Source: Bacteroidota bacterium (lineage in GTDB: Bacteria; Bacteroidota; Bacteroidia; Bacteroidales; JAAYUG01). From it: a DNA stretch of 5,526 nucleotides. Position numbers and translations under genes: made by a program. The stretch covers positions 1 through 5,526 of the forward strand of contig JAKAMP010000227.1 in assembly GCA_021812865.1 (NCBI GenBank), in the 5' to 3' direction. Below, piece after piece: positions 1-5,526 of this stretch. The first letter of the stretch is position 1, and every line of letters begins with the position of its first letter. The notes beneath the pieces are model-generated. The model worked only from the letters and a program-made list of their open reading frames with translations, did not search any database and was not told the DNA's origin.

Positions 1-892
1 GGTTGATCTGAAGCTTGTCACCTACGATATTCGGGGTAAGCAGGTTATTCTCGATAAGGTGAACAATGAAATACTGCACTACCACCTCGATAGCATAGAA
101 TGGTGAACTCAAGGTGAGGAGGGCAAACAAAAAAGGGATGGTGTATCCAATGAGGGTGCCAAAATAAGGTATAAAGCTGAAAATGGCAGCCACAATGCCC
201 AGGAAAATAGGGTATTTGAGTCCGATGATGGAAAAGCCAATGGAATTCATTGCTCCCAGGCAGGAGGCCACAATGAATATTCCTCCCATGTAACGGGTGG
301 CAACCGTTGATATGTCGCGCAGAATATTGATGGTTACCAGCCTTTTCTGCCCGGATACCATTTTCAGAATGAAATAGGCAAACTTGGTGCGGTAATACAG
401 GAACAGGAAGACGTATACCGGAAGAAGCAGGATTTTGATCACTGTGCCGGTAGTATTCACGAACATATGTTTGAAACCTTCGCTTCCCGAGGCGAACATA
501 CCATTAACGCTTTCCTTCAGGAAAATCTCCAGCTTGTTGTCCCTGATCCCGAAGGTGGATTCAATCCCCTGGAGAAAGCTGTTAATATTCATCATAGCCT
601 GTTGTTTCAGAGATGGCAGGTCTTCCACCAGGGTTCCGAATTTCCGTACTACGAAATACCCTGCTCCATATATTACCGCGATACCAATGAACAGGCCGAT
701 GAGGATGGATATGATGCGTGGGAAATCTTTCTTTTCCAGGAAATTCACGATGGGATACAACAGGTAGGCCAGCAGAAATCCAAATGCCAGGGGATAGAGA
801 AACTGCTTGGCTGTAATTACGATAAGGAAGGTGAGTATAATGAATATCAGAACAAATGAAAACCGGATGGATTTTGGATATTGCGTTTCCAT
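1..892 (-). CDS. AI-2E family transporter (partial, C-terminus beyond window)
   Basis: Polytopic inner-membrane protein of the AI-2E transporter family (PF01594), whose characterised members include the AI-2 exporter TqsA and some Na+/H+ antiporters; the substrate here cannot be told. 297 codons are visible from ATG 892-890 and the frame runs open off the left edge; family members are usually about 340-380 residues, so perhaps 50-80 are missing. Hydrophobic segments lie near residues 10-27, 31-49, 58-82, 150-167, 202-224, 227-247 and 250-280, with a soluble region at about 84-148, the usual family plan. Diagnostic family signatures are FIPYFGTLIG (240-249) and the ENNLLTPNIVGDKLQ stretch (281-295), matching the conserved E-N-x-L-x-P-x-(I/V)-x-G region. 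The ATG is the only start that fits the N-terminal membrane segment, and no Shine-Dalgarno precedes it. It follows the HAD gene by 68 bp, so it may be an independent unit. Family call is firm; function is not. Confidence 0.9.
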   Translation of the reverse strand, partial: METQYPKSIRFSFVLIFIILTFLIVITAKQFLYPLAFGFLLAYLLYPIVNFLEKKDFPRIISILIGLFIGIAVIYGAGYFVVRKFGTLVEDLPSLKQQAMMNINSFLQGIESTFGIRDNKLEIFLKESVNGMFASGSEGFKHMFVNTTGTVIKILLLPVYVFLFLYYRTKFAYFILKMVSGQKRLVTINILRDISTVATRYMGGIFIVASCLGAMNSIGFSIIGLKYPIFLGIVAAIFSFIPYFGTLIGYTIPFLFALLTLSSPFYAIEVVVQYFIVHLIENNLLTPNIVGDKLQIN

Positions 893-918
893 GGCTGCAG
901 AAAAGATTGGGGAATACG

Positions 919-949
919 TAAAATTAGTCTTTTGGTATTCAATAAACAA
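919..949 (-). promoter_or_regulatory. Possible Bacteroidota promoter for the AI-2E gene
   Basis: On the minus strand TAATTTTA (926-919) matches the Bacteroidota -7 consensus TAnnTTTG at seven of eight positions. ATTG, with its TTG at 949-947, lies 20 bp upstream, at the expected -33 spacing. Transcription would begin near 914, leaving a leader of about 20 nt before the ATG at 892. The last base of the -7 box is wrong and the region is AT-rich, so this may be chance; the gene could instead be read through from upstream. Confidence 0.35.
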
Positions 950-960
950 TGAATCTGAAT

Positions 961-1650
961 TTATGGCATGTCCGGAATGCTGTCCGGCAGCGCAAGCCTG
1001 ATCTCGTCAAAATGGGTCACGGTCATATCGGCTTCACTGGTTCTGTTTTTATTTCCAGGGGCATAGCCAATGCAGCGCATACCGGCCAGTCTGGCGGCCC
1101 TGATGCCATTGGCAGAGTCTTCTATAACCACGCAGTGACCCGGAGGAATCTTCAACTTTTGTGCCGCCAGGAGAAAGATTTCAGGATCGGGCTTTGCTCG
1201 GTGCACCTGGTCTCCGGTGATGATCTGGCTGAAAAAGCGCTCTGTTCGCAGGTTGGCAAGAATGGGAAGAACCAGCTCCTGTACCGATGAGGAAGCTACG
1301 GCAAGAGGTATTTGTTTTTCTTTCAAGCATTCCAGGAGAGGAATCAATCCGGGAAGTGGATCCAGAACAGTGCGGGGAGGAAGCAGATGCTGTTTTCTCA
1401 GGGAAATATCCAGGTTCAGCAGTTCGTCCGGCGTTTGTTTCAGCTGATACCTGTTAATCAGGTAGGCATACATGTCTGAAGCGCTGATGCCCAGGAAAAG
1501 ATTTCTTTCCTCCCGGCCCAGGTCCAGCCCGAGCAGGGCAAAGATTTCACTGTCGGCCCTGTAATGATACGGCTCGCTGTCGACCATTACGCCGTCCATA
1601 TCAAAAATAACAGCCAAGGGCTGCCCTGTAAGGAGGCGGGATAGCTCCAT
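961..1650 (-). CDS. HAD-superfamily (subfamily IA) hydrolase, beta-phosphoglucomutase/sugar-phosphatase-like
   Basis: A 229-residue cytosolic haloacid-dehalogenase-fold enzyme, the normal size for the beta-phosphoglucomutase/YniC-like group that acts on phosphorylated sugars or other small phosphate esters. All four catalytic motifs are present: motif I FDMDGVMVDSE with nucleophile D17 and acid/base D19; motif II ASSS with S120; motif III K153 in AKPDPEIF; motif IV E177-D178 in VIEDSANGI. Residues about 28-95 form the helical cap inserted between motifs I and II, as in subfamily IA, so the enzyme should be active. I chose ATG 1650-1648 because it puts motif I at residue 17 as in relatives; an in-frame ATG at 1731 would add 27 hydrophilic residues and overlap the end of the response regulator. 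It begins 22 bp after the regulator's stop codon, so it is probably co-transcribed with the two-component system. Substrate, and whether it is a phosphatase or mutase, cannot be decided from sequence alone. Confidence 0.9.
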   Translation of the reverse strand: MELSRLLTGQPLAVIFDMDGVMVDSEPYHYRADSEIFALLGLDLGREERNLFLGISASDMYAYLINRYQLKQTPDELLNLDISLRKQHLLPPRTVLDPLPGLIPLLECLKEKQIPLAVASSSVQELVLPILANLRTERFFSQIITGDQVHRAKPDPEIFLLAAQKLKIPPGHCVVIEDSANGIRAARLAGMRCIGYAPGNKNRTSEADMTVTHFDEIRLALPDSIPDMP

Positions 1651-1672
1651 GGAATGACTCAAAGGGTAAGAC

Positions 1673-2362
1673 TTAGATGATGAGTTTAAATCCTTTGCCG
1701 TGTACGTTGATGATCTCGACTTTCGGATCATCTTTCAGGTATTTCCTGAGCTTGGTGATGTACACGTCCATGCTGCGCGCGTTGAAATAACTGTCGTCCA
1801 CCCAGATGGATTTGAGGGCATAGTTGCGTTCCAGTATCTGGTTGGCGTTGAGGCAGAGCAGCTTCAGCAGGTCCGATTCCTTGGTGGTGAGTTTCTTTTC
1901 CTGGCCCTGGAAAGTAAGCAGCTGCTTGGTGGAATCGAATGTATATTCCCCGATGTTGAACTGGGTCTGCGTTTCATTGTTTTCGCCCTTGGTGCGCCTC
2001 AGGATGGCTTCAATTCTGAAGATGAGCTCTTCCATGCTGAAGGGCTTGGTAATGTAATCGTCGGCCCCGATCTTGAATCCTTCTATCACATCTTCCTTCA
2101 TCGACTTTGCAGTGAGAAAGATAATGGGAATATCGCTGTTGATGGCGCGTATTTCACGGGCTACCGTAAATCCGTCCTTCACGGGCATCATCACATCCAG
2201 CACGCACACATCGTAACGGTTATGCTCAAAACCCCGGTATGCTTTTTCACCGTTGGTATACAAATCCACTTCGAAATTTTTGGCCTGCAGGTATTCTCTC
2301 AGCAGTATGCCGAAACTTTCGTCATCCTCGGCCAGCAGTATTTTGGTTTTCATTGGGTTCAT
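1673..2362 (-). CDS. OmpR/PhoB-family response regulator, RprY-like
   Basis: DNA-binding response regulator of 229 residues, the standard length of the OmpR class. The receiver domain spans about residues 6-122: acidic pocket E12, D13 and D14, phosphoacceptor D56 in VLDVMMP, switch residue T84 in FLTAKS, and K106 in the ITKPFS motif. The winged-helix effector domain spans about 134-229, with TTKESDLLKLL (159-169), a recognition helix around NARSMDVYITKLRKYLK (194-210) and the terminal wing INVHGKGFKLI. All phosphorelay residues are intact. From memory, the sequence closely resembles Bacteroides RprY, and the kinase-then-regulator order fits RprX/RprY, but orthology was not tested. Two starts are possible, ATG 2362 and ATG 2353 (M4); the outer one is given. 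It lies 14 bp after the kinase stop, so the two are co-transcribed. The 10-bp repeat array upstream of the kinase is its likely binding site (inference). Confidence 0.95.
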   Translation of the reverse strand: MNPMKTKILLAEDDESFGILLREYLQAKNFEVDLYTNGEKAYRGFEHNRYDVCVLDVMMPVKDGFTVAREIRAINSDIPIIFLTAKSMKEDVIEGFKIGADDYITKPFSMEELIFRIEAILRRTKGENNETQTQFNIGEYTFDSTKQLLTFQGQEKKLTTKESDLLKLLCLNANQILERNYALKSIWVDDSYFNARSMDVYITKLRKYLKDDPKVEIINVHGKGFKLII

Positions 2363-2376
2363 ATCTGCTTGAAATA

Positions 2377-4050
2377 TTAATGTATTTCTTTGATCAGGGG
2401 AACGGTAATATGGAAGGTCGATCCCTTACCCGGTTCACTGTCAAAGCTTACTTTTCCGCCGTGCGCTTCGCCGATCTTTTTTACATAACTCAGGCCAAGC
2501 CCGAATCCTTTCACGTTGTGAATGTTGCCGGTTGGTACGCGGTAGAATTTCTCAAAAATTCTTTTCTGGTAGTTTCGTGCAATGCCAATCCCGTTATCTT
2601 TTACTGAAATTATGATGAAATTTTTATTGTTGCGCGTGCTCACCAGAATATCGGGTTCGGTATAGCAGTATTTTACAGCATTATCCAGCAAGTTAACAAT
2701 TAAATTCGTAAAATGCACCTCGTCGAGTGCGGCGAAGGTTTTTTCAGCCTGAAGATCCTTTCTGATGATCCCGTTTCGTTTGCTGATCTGAACGTTAAAA
2801 TTGTTGATGACGCCTTCGATGAGTGCATGAATGTCTACTTCCTTCAGCTTCAGATGGATCTTGCCCTTGTCGAAAATCGCCATCTGGAGTACCTTCTCCA
2901 CCTGGAATCCCAGCCGTTTGCTTTCGTTGGCAATGATGCCGGTGATATGACTGAGGTTTTTCGATTCGAGGGGAATGGAAGGATCGTTTAGCATCTGCGA
3001 AGCCAGCGATATGGTCGAAATGGGTGTTTTCAATTCATGCGTCATGTTGTTTACGAAGTCGTTCTTGATCTCCGAAAGTTTTTTCTGCCTGAGGATGATG
3101 AAAAGGGTTACCGCAAAACTGATGAAGATGATCAGCGTAAGGATTGCGGAGGAATATTCCATAAAACTTACTGAATGCTTCAGGTATTCCGCTTCACCGG
3201 GGAAGTATACCGCCAGGTAATAAGGTTTCGAAAAAACATCATCGGGGAAAAGTCTTGTGGTGAATACTTTCCCGGTGTATGCCGTGTCGTAACGTGAGGA
3301 GTGAAAAAACATGCTGTTCCCGGCATCGGTAACTGAGTATTCATAATCGAGCAGTATCCCATGGCGTTCAAATTCCGCTTCAATGGCATGCCTTATCATA
3401 CGGGGACTGATCCTTTCGCGGATATTGCCTTCCTTGCGGATCATCTTATCGATGATGTTTTCCACATGAAGGATTTTCCTGTTCACTGCCCTGTACATGC
3501 CGGGACTTTCAAACTGCCTGTTGGTGTCCTGTTCGAATGCAGTAAGGGATGAGTCCCCCGGCAATTGCCTGATAATGGAATAGGGTGTGGCAGAATCTGC
3601 CGGAACAATGGTAACATAGCTGTATATTTCCTGAGGGGAAATGGAATCCTGGTGCATCACCGCCACGTTAGCATTTCCGCTTTCAAAATAATAAGTTTCC
3701 TGCTTCCCCTGTTCATCTTTGGAACGGGCAAAATATTGCTGGTTCTGAATAATGACCTTATAAGTACGTTTCACGCCATTGTCTCTGCCCGAGAAATGCC
3801 CGGGGTGTAAAGGTGCCGGGGGAGGAGGCGGAGGAGGTAACGGGTTCCTGATTTCCTTGAGAACCTGGTGCACAGTTTCATTCCTTTCAATGTCGCTTGC
3901 CACGTTGATCAGGCTGTTGCTGATGAGCTGACCAAACTGCTCCTGTCTCATGGATATGGCATTGCTGATCCAGATGCCCTGGACAAAGATTAATCCCAGC
4001 AGCGCGGCTGCCATCAGCAATATTACACCAACTAATACCTTTCTGTTCAT
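2377..4050 (-). CDS. Membrane sensor histidine kinase with proline-rich extracytoplasmic domain
   Basis: A 557-residue orthodox sensor kinase that should phosphorylate the regulator encoded next to it. TM1 lies at about residues 5-28 and TM2 at about 299-320, enclosing an extracytoplasmic domain of about 270 residues that I cannot assign to a known sensor family. No HAMP domain follows TM2; a short linker leads straight into the HisKA dimerisation helix with H338 in NNMTHELKTP. The HATPase domain has the N box (N453 and N457 in NLIVNLLDNAVKY), G1 DNGIGI (485-490), F box FEKFYRV (499-505) and G2 GFGLGL (515-520), so catalysis should be intact. Directly after TM1 there is a proline run, P72-P78, in a segment rich in Pro and His (70-85). 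ATG 4050-4048 is chosen because it gives a charged N-terminus (MNRK) directly before TM1; the in-frame ATG at 4140 would translate the promoter and repeat array. Resembles RprX in context; ligand unknown. Confidence 0.93.
   Translation of the reverse strand: MNRKVLVGVILLMAAALLGLIFVQGIWISNAISMRQEQFGQLISNSLINVASDIERNETVHQVLKEIRNPLPPPPPPPAPLHPGHFSGRDNGVKRTYKVIIQNQQYFARSKDEQGKQETYYFESGNANVAVMHQDSISPQEIYSYVTIVPADSATPYSIIRQLPGDSSLTAFEQDTNRQFESPGMYRAVNRKILHVENIIDKMIRKEGNIRERISPRMIRHAIEAEFERHGILLDYEYSVTDAGNSMFFHSSRYDTAYTGKVFTTRLFPDDVFSKPYYLAVYFPGEAEYLKHSVSFMEYSSAILTLIIFISFAVTLFIILRQKKLSEIKNDFVNNMTHELKTPISTISLASQMLNDPSIPLESKNLSHITGIIANESKRLGFQVEKVLQMAIFDKGKIHLKLKEVDIHALIEGVINNFNVQISKRNGIIRKDLQAEKTFAALDEVHFTNLIVNLLDNAVKYCYTEPDILVSTRNNKNFIIISVKDNGIGIARNYQKRIFEKFYRVPTGNIHNVKGFGLGLSYVKKIGEAHGGKVSFDSEPGKGSTFHITVPLIKEIH
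3817..3837 (-). repeat. CCN triplet tract encoding seven prolines in the kinase sensor domain
   Basis: Seven successive proline codons (mixed CCT, CCG, CCC) encode P72-P78 of the histidine kinase, just outside TM1. The tract is imperfect at the DNA level, which limits slippage, but gain or loss of a triplet would stay in frame. Such a run normally stalls ribosomes and needs elongation factor P. Confidence 0.85.
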
Positions 4051-4057
4051 ACGATTA

Positions 4058-4065
4058 CAAAGATA
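4058..4065 (-). promoter_or_regulatory. Candidate -7 box (TATCTTTG) for the kinase-regulator operon
   Basis: TATCTTTG on the minus strand is a perfect match to the Bacteroidota TAnnTTTG element. There is no clear TTG at -33; the nearest is GTTA at 4090-4087, 21 bp upstream of the box. The box ends only 7 bases before the chosen ATG, so the transcript would have a leader of only a few bases or none. The first copy of the 10-bp repeat array begins about 27 bp upstream of the box, a position suited to regulator contact. Confidence 0.5.
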
Positions 4066-4092
4066 ACCCTGCTTTCCGGCATCCCATAACTG

Positions 4093-4138
4093 TTTAACAT
4101 AGTTTAACAATGCTTCACAGTCCTTAACCCGCTTTAAC
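4093..4138. promoter_or_regulatory. Five-copy 10-bp-phased direct-repeat array, probable response-regulator operator
   Basis: On the plus strand the hexamers TTTAAC (4093), TTTAAC (4103), CTTCAC (4113), CTTAAC (4123) and TTTAAC (4133) begin exactly 10 bp apart; on the minus strand they read GTTAAA, GTTAAG, GTGAAG, GTTAAA, GTTAAA, each followed by four variable bases. T-T at positions 2-3 and A-C at positions 5-6 are invariant. A sixth in-phase copy is absent on either side. OmpR-family dimers bind head-to-tail repeats one helical turn apart, for example the CpxR box GTAAA-N5-GTAAA, so this is probably the operator of the adjacent regulator. It lies between two outward-facing -7 boxes and could serve both genes. 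Identity of the bound protein is inference. Confidence 0.75.
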
Positions 4139-4150
4139 AATTTACTGCCA

Positions 4151-4158
4151 TAGCTTTG
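4151..4158 (+). promoter_or_regulatory. -7 box (TAGCTTTG) for the divergent exported protein
   Basis: TAGCTTTG perfectly matches the Bacteroidota -7 consensus TAnnTTTG. Transcription would start near 4163, giving an AT-rich leader of about 18-19 nt before the ATG at 4182. No TTG lies at the -33 spacing (about 4129-4131 reads CCG); that place is taken by the last repeat of the operator array. This is the arrangement expected of an activator-dependent promoter. Confidence 0.6.
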
Positions 4159-4181
4159 ATATCGAAATTAAAATCCTTTAT

Positions 4182-5411
4182 ATGAAAACCAGGAAATTTT
4201 ACTTCTTCACCGTATGGCTGATCCTGCTCGTCAGCCTGTTTCCTTCTCTGCAGGCCCAGAAGCCTGAAAAAACTATTCACCTGCGGGTTGTCCGCAACGG
4301 GGTTGTCACCGACACCACGTTTACCACTTCCGATAAAAATGTGATCCACCAGGCCGAATCGGGTAGCCTGCCTGGTACAGGTTCCAGCAGTAAGCATGCG
4401 AAATTTTACAGGGCTACGGTCACCGAAAACGATAATCATATCTCGGTAATGGTGCATGAATCCGATTCCTTACCCGGGCGTGGTGCAAGGTTCGAACGGT
4501 TCTATACCACCGGTGATGATGACCAGTATGTTGTGATAACTGATGACGGCGACATGATGCCCCCGGTTCCTCCTCCTCCTCCGGTTCCCGGCTTACCAGG
4601 CGATACCTCCATGCATGGCTCGCGGCATATGATGATCAGGCATATGGACGGCGATGTGACTATAATCGACGGACATGGCAACCGCACCCAATCGGAATAT
4701 ATTGTTGTGGATTCCACAGGAAAGCACAACCGGATTGAGAAAAAGTACAAAATAGTGGTTGATGAGGGAGACAGCCAGGTTCCTCCCGATATCGACGAAA
4801 ACGGACTTCCTGTTCCTCCTCCGCCGCCTCCTCCTCCGGGCGATATGGTCTATGTTGTGGCCCATGCAACCCACGATACCACCTTAGTTAAGGTTACTCC
4901 GGAAGGCGATACGGTTATCATCAAAACCATTGTCAGAACCGGGAATAAGGATAACCGGCATGTTAAAGTGATCAGGCACGGCGGCCAACAGGGCAACTAC
5001 GCTTATACCTACGAAGAAGACATGGAAAATGTGCAGGTGGATAAAATGCCTTCCGATTCATCCGGAAGGGAGAAAGTGATGGTTTATGTTTCGAAATCAC
5101 CTAGGGAGGGCAAAGAGTATAAAAAGATCACGGTAAAGAGAATGGAAAGGGAGAAGACCGTTTTTGGCATGGTCAGCGTCATCGCTGTGCCGGAGAAGAA
5201 GCATATTATACTGGATATGAGCCTCGAGGGAAAGGCACAGACGACCATCACGGTTACCGATGAAAAAAAGAAAGTGGTATTCAGCGACAAAATCAAGGAT
5301 CTGTTAGGCAGATATGTGAGGGAGATTGACCTGAGTGGCTTTGCATCAGGGAAATACACGGTAACCATTGAACGTGAAAAATCGAAATTCGAGAAACAGG
5401 TTAATTTATAG
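4182..5411 (+). CDS. Exported proline-rich protein of unknown function with T9SS-like C-terminal domain
   Basis: I do not recognise this 409-residue protein as a named family. Its N-terminus is a clear type I signal peptide: basic MKTRK, hydrophobic core (about 7-20), and a likely cleavage after LQA at residue 25. The mature part is hydrophilic, rich in Asp, Thr, Val and His, and predicted by eye to be mostly beta strand. It contains a degenerate internal repeat around SLPG (about 54-90 and 90-120), a proline cluster at 127-139 (PPVPPPPPVPGLP), a Met/His-rich stretch (144-165) and a run of eight prolines (212-219). The last 75 or so residues, with IDLSGFASGKYTVTI (382-396) and a terminal KQVNL, follow the pattern of T9SS type A sorting domains, though the usual N-P motif at the domain start is missing. 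It is divergent from the kinase across the repeat array and is monocistronic, ending before a terminator. It may be a surface or periplasmic partner or target of the neighbouring two-component system (inference). Confidence 0.88.
   Translation: MKTRKFYFFTVWLILLVSLFPSLQAQKPEKTIHLRVVRNGVVTDTTFTTSDKNVIHQAESGSLPGTGSSSKHAKFYRATVTENDNHISVMVHESDSLPGRGARFERFYTTGDDDQYVVITDDGDMMPPVPPPPPVPGLPGDTSMHGSRHMMIRHMDGDVTIIDGHGNRTQSEYIVVDSTGKHNRIEKKYKIVVDEGDSQVPPDIDENGLPVPPPPPPPPGDMVYVVAHATHDTTLVKVTPEGDTVIIKTIVRTGNKDNRHVKVIRHGGQQGNYAYTYEEDMENVQVDKMPSDSSGREKVMVYVSKSPREGKEYKKITVKRMEREKTVFGMVSVIAVPEKKHIILDMSLEGKAQTTITVTDEKKKVVFSDKIKDLLGRYVREIDLSGFASGKYTVTIEREKSKFEKQVNL
4569..4583 (+). repeat. CCT triplet tract encoding five prolines
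   Basis: Four CCT codons and one CCG encode P130-P134 of the exported protein, inside a wider cluster (PPV before, VPGLPG after). This is the purest triplet repeat in the window, so it is the most likely of the three proline tracts to vary in copy number, always in frame. Confidence 0.8.
4815..4838 (+). repeat. CCN triplet tract encoding eight prolines
   Basis: Eight consecutive proline codons (CCT and CCG mixed) encode P212-P219 of the exported protein, preceded by LPV and followed by GD. It probably forms a polyproline II linker separating the N-terminal and C-terminal halves of the mature protein. Confidence 0.85.
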
Positions 5412-5438
5412 ACAGTGTAAAGGTTTTCAGACACGATG

Positions 5439-5493
5439 ACCGGGGTGCGGGAAATGATTTGAATCAGGACCTGCCATCCCGGTTTTCTTTTTT
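5439..5493 (+). terminator. Intrinsic terminator of the exported-protein gene
   Basis: ACCGGGGT (5439-5446) pairs with ATCCCGGT (5476-5483), including one G-T wobble. After a bulged C at 5475, GCGGG (5447-5451) continues the stem with CCTGC (5470-5474). The apical loop itself can form a small TGATT/AATCA hairpin (5455-5466). The stem is followed immediately by a T-tract, TTTTCTTTTTT (5483-5493). The hairpin starts 27 bp after the stop codon, and no T-tract follows on the minus strand, so it acts rightward only. Confidence 0.78.
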
Positions 5494-5526
5494 CAGGAAA
5501 GGATAGTATGAAACGGGCATAGAATT
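5494..5526. other. Window-edge sequence with no supported gene
   Basis: The 33 bases after the terminator hold no supportable gene. The plus-strand ATG at 5508 reaches a stop after four codons. On the minus strand one frame is open from the right edge to a TGA at 5469-5467, so the last few codons of a convergent gene are possible but untestable here. Confidence 0.3.

Noticed and set aside
435..859. Two overlapping plus-strand open frames within the AI-2E gene
   Set aside because: They are antisense to a clear membrane transporter with family signatures and have no recognisable features of their own.
1651..1731. N-terminal extension of the HAD hydrolase from the ATG at 1731
   Set aside because: It overlaps the conserved C-terminal end of the response regulator and adds 27 low-complexity hydrophilic residues; the family places motif I near the N-terminus, which fits the start at 1650.
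1700..2380. 226-codon open frame on the plus strand opposite the response regulator
   Set aside because: It lies antisense to a well-conserved regulator, shows no domain, and its composition is what the reverse complement of that gene would give.
4051..4140. N-terminal extension of the kinase from the in-frame ATG at 4140
   Set aside because: It would add 30 residues in front of TM1 and translate the -7 box and the whole repeat array; the ATG at 4050 gives a normal charged N-terminus followed by TM1.
4058..4158. Riboswitch or small RNA in the divergent intergenic region
   Set aside because: The leaders predicted on both sides are too short for a riboswitch, and the sequence is explained by promoters plus the direct-repeat array, with no stable hairpin seen.
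4502..4874. Arginine-rich minus-strand open frames opposite the exported protein
   Set aside because: The Arg/Gly runs are the antisense of the proline codon tracts, not a real basic protein.
5464..5526. Possible C-terminal tail of a convergent minus-strand gene ending at 5467
   Set aside because: Only about 20 codons are open, with no recognisable motif, and they run through the terminator hairpin of the plus-strand gene; it cannot be supported from the window.

Overview
The window looks like chromosomal DNA from a member of the Bacteroidota. Three things point there: the hybrid histidine-kinase/OmpR-type regulator pair resembles the RprX/RprY arrangement of Bacteroides; start codons lack Shine-Dalgarno sequences but have the Bacteroidota -7 element TAnnTTTG upstream; and a secreted protein ends in a domain resembling the type IX secretion (T9SS) C-terminal signal. 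No tRNA, rRNA, CRISPR array, insertion sequence or phage gene is visible, and nearly all of the sequence is coding.

Layout. Positions 1-4050 are transcribed leftward (minus strand). Reading in the direction of transcription: a membrane sensor histidine kinase (4050-2377), an OmpR/PhoB-family response regulator (2362-1673, 14 bp after the kinase), a HAD-superfamily phosphatase/phosphomutase-like hydrolase (1650-961, 22 bp after the regulator) and an AI-2E family membrane transporter (892 to the left edge, cut by the window, 68 bp after the HAD gene and with a possible promoter of its own). Divergently, on the plus strand, lies a 409-residue exported protein of unrecognised function (4182-5411), followed by a strong intrinsic terminator (5439-5493). 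Nothing further is supported between 5494 and 5526.

The most interesting element is the 131-bp divergent intergenic region 4051-4181. It holds five direct copies of a six-base motif (plus-strand YTTMAC, minus-strand GTKAAR) spaced exactly 10 bp apart at 4093-4138, flanked on each side by a perfect TAnnTTTG -7 box facing outward. This is the expected architecture for an OmpR-family regulator array, so the regulator encoded here probably controls both its own operon and the divergent exported protein.

A second link between the divergent genes is compositional. The extracytoplasmic sensor domain of the kinase carries a run of seven prolines just after its first membrane segment, and the exported protein carries runs of five and eight prolines. 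A reasonable working model, which is inference, is an envelope-sensing two-component system with a dedicated exported partner protein whose expression it controls. The HAD enzyme may be a metabolic or housekeeping passenger, or part of the response.
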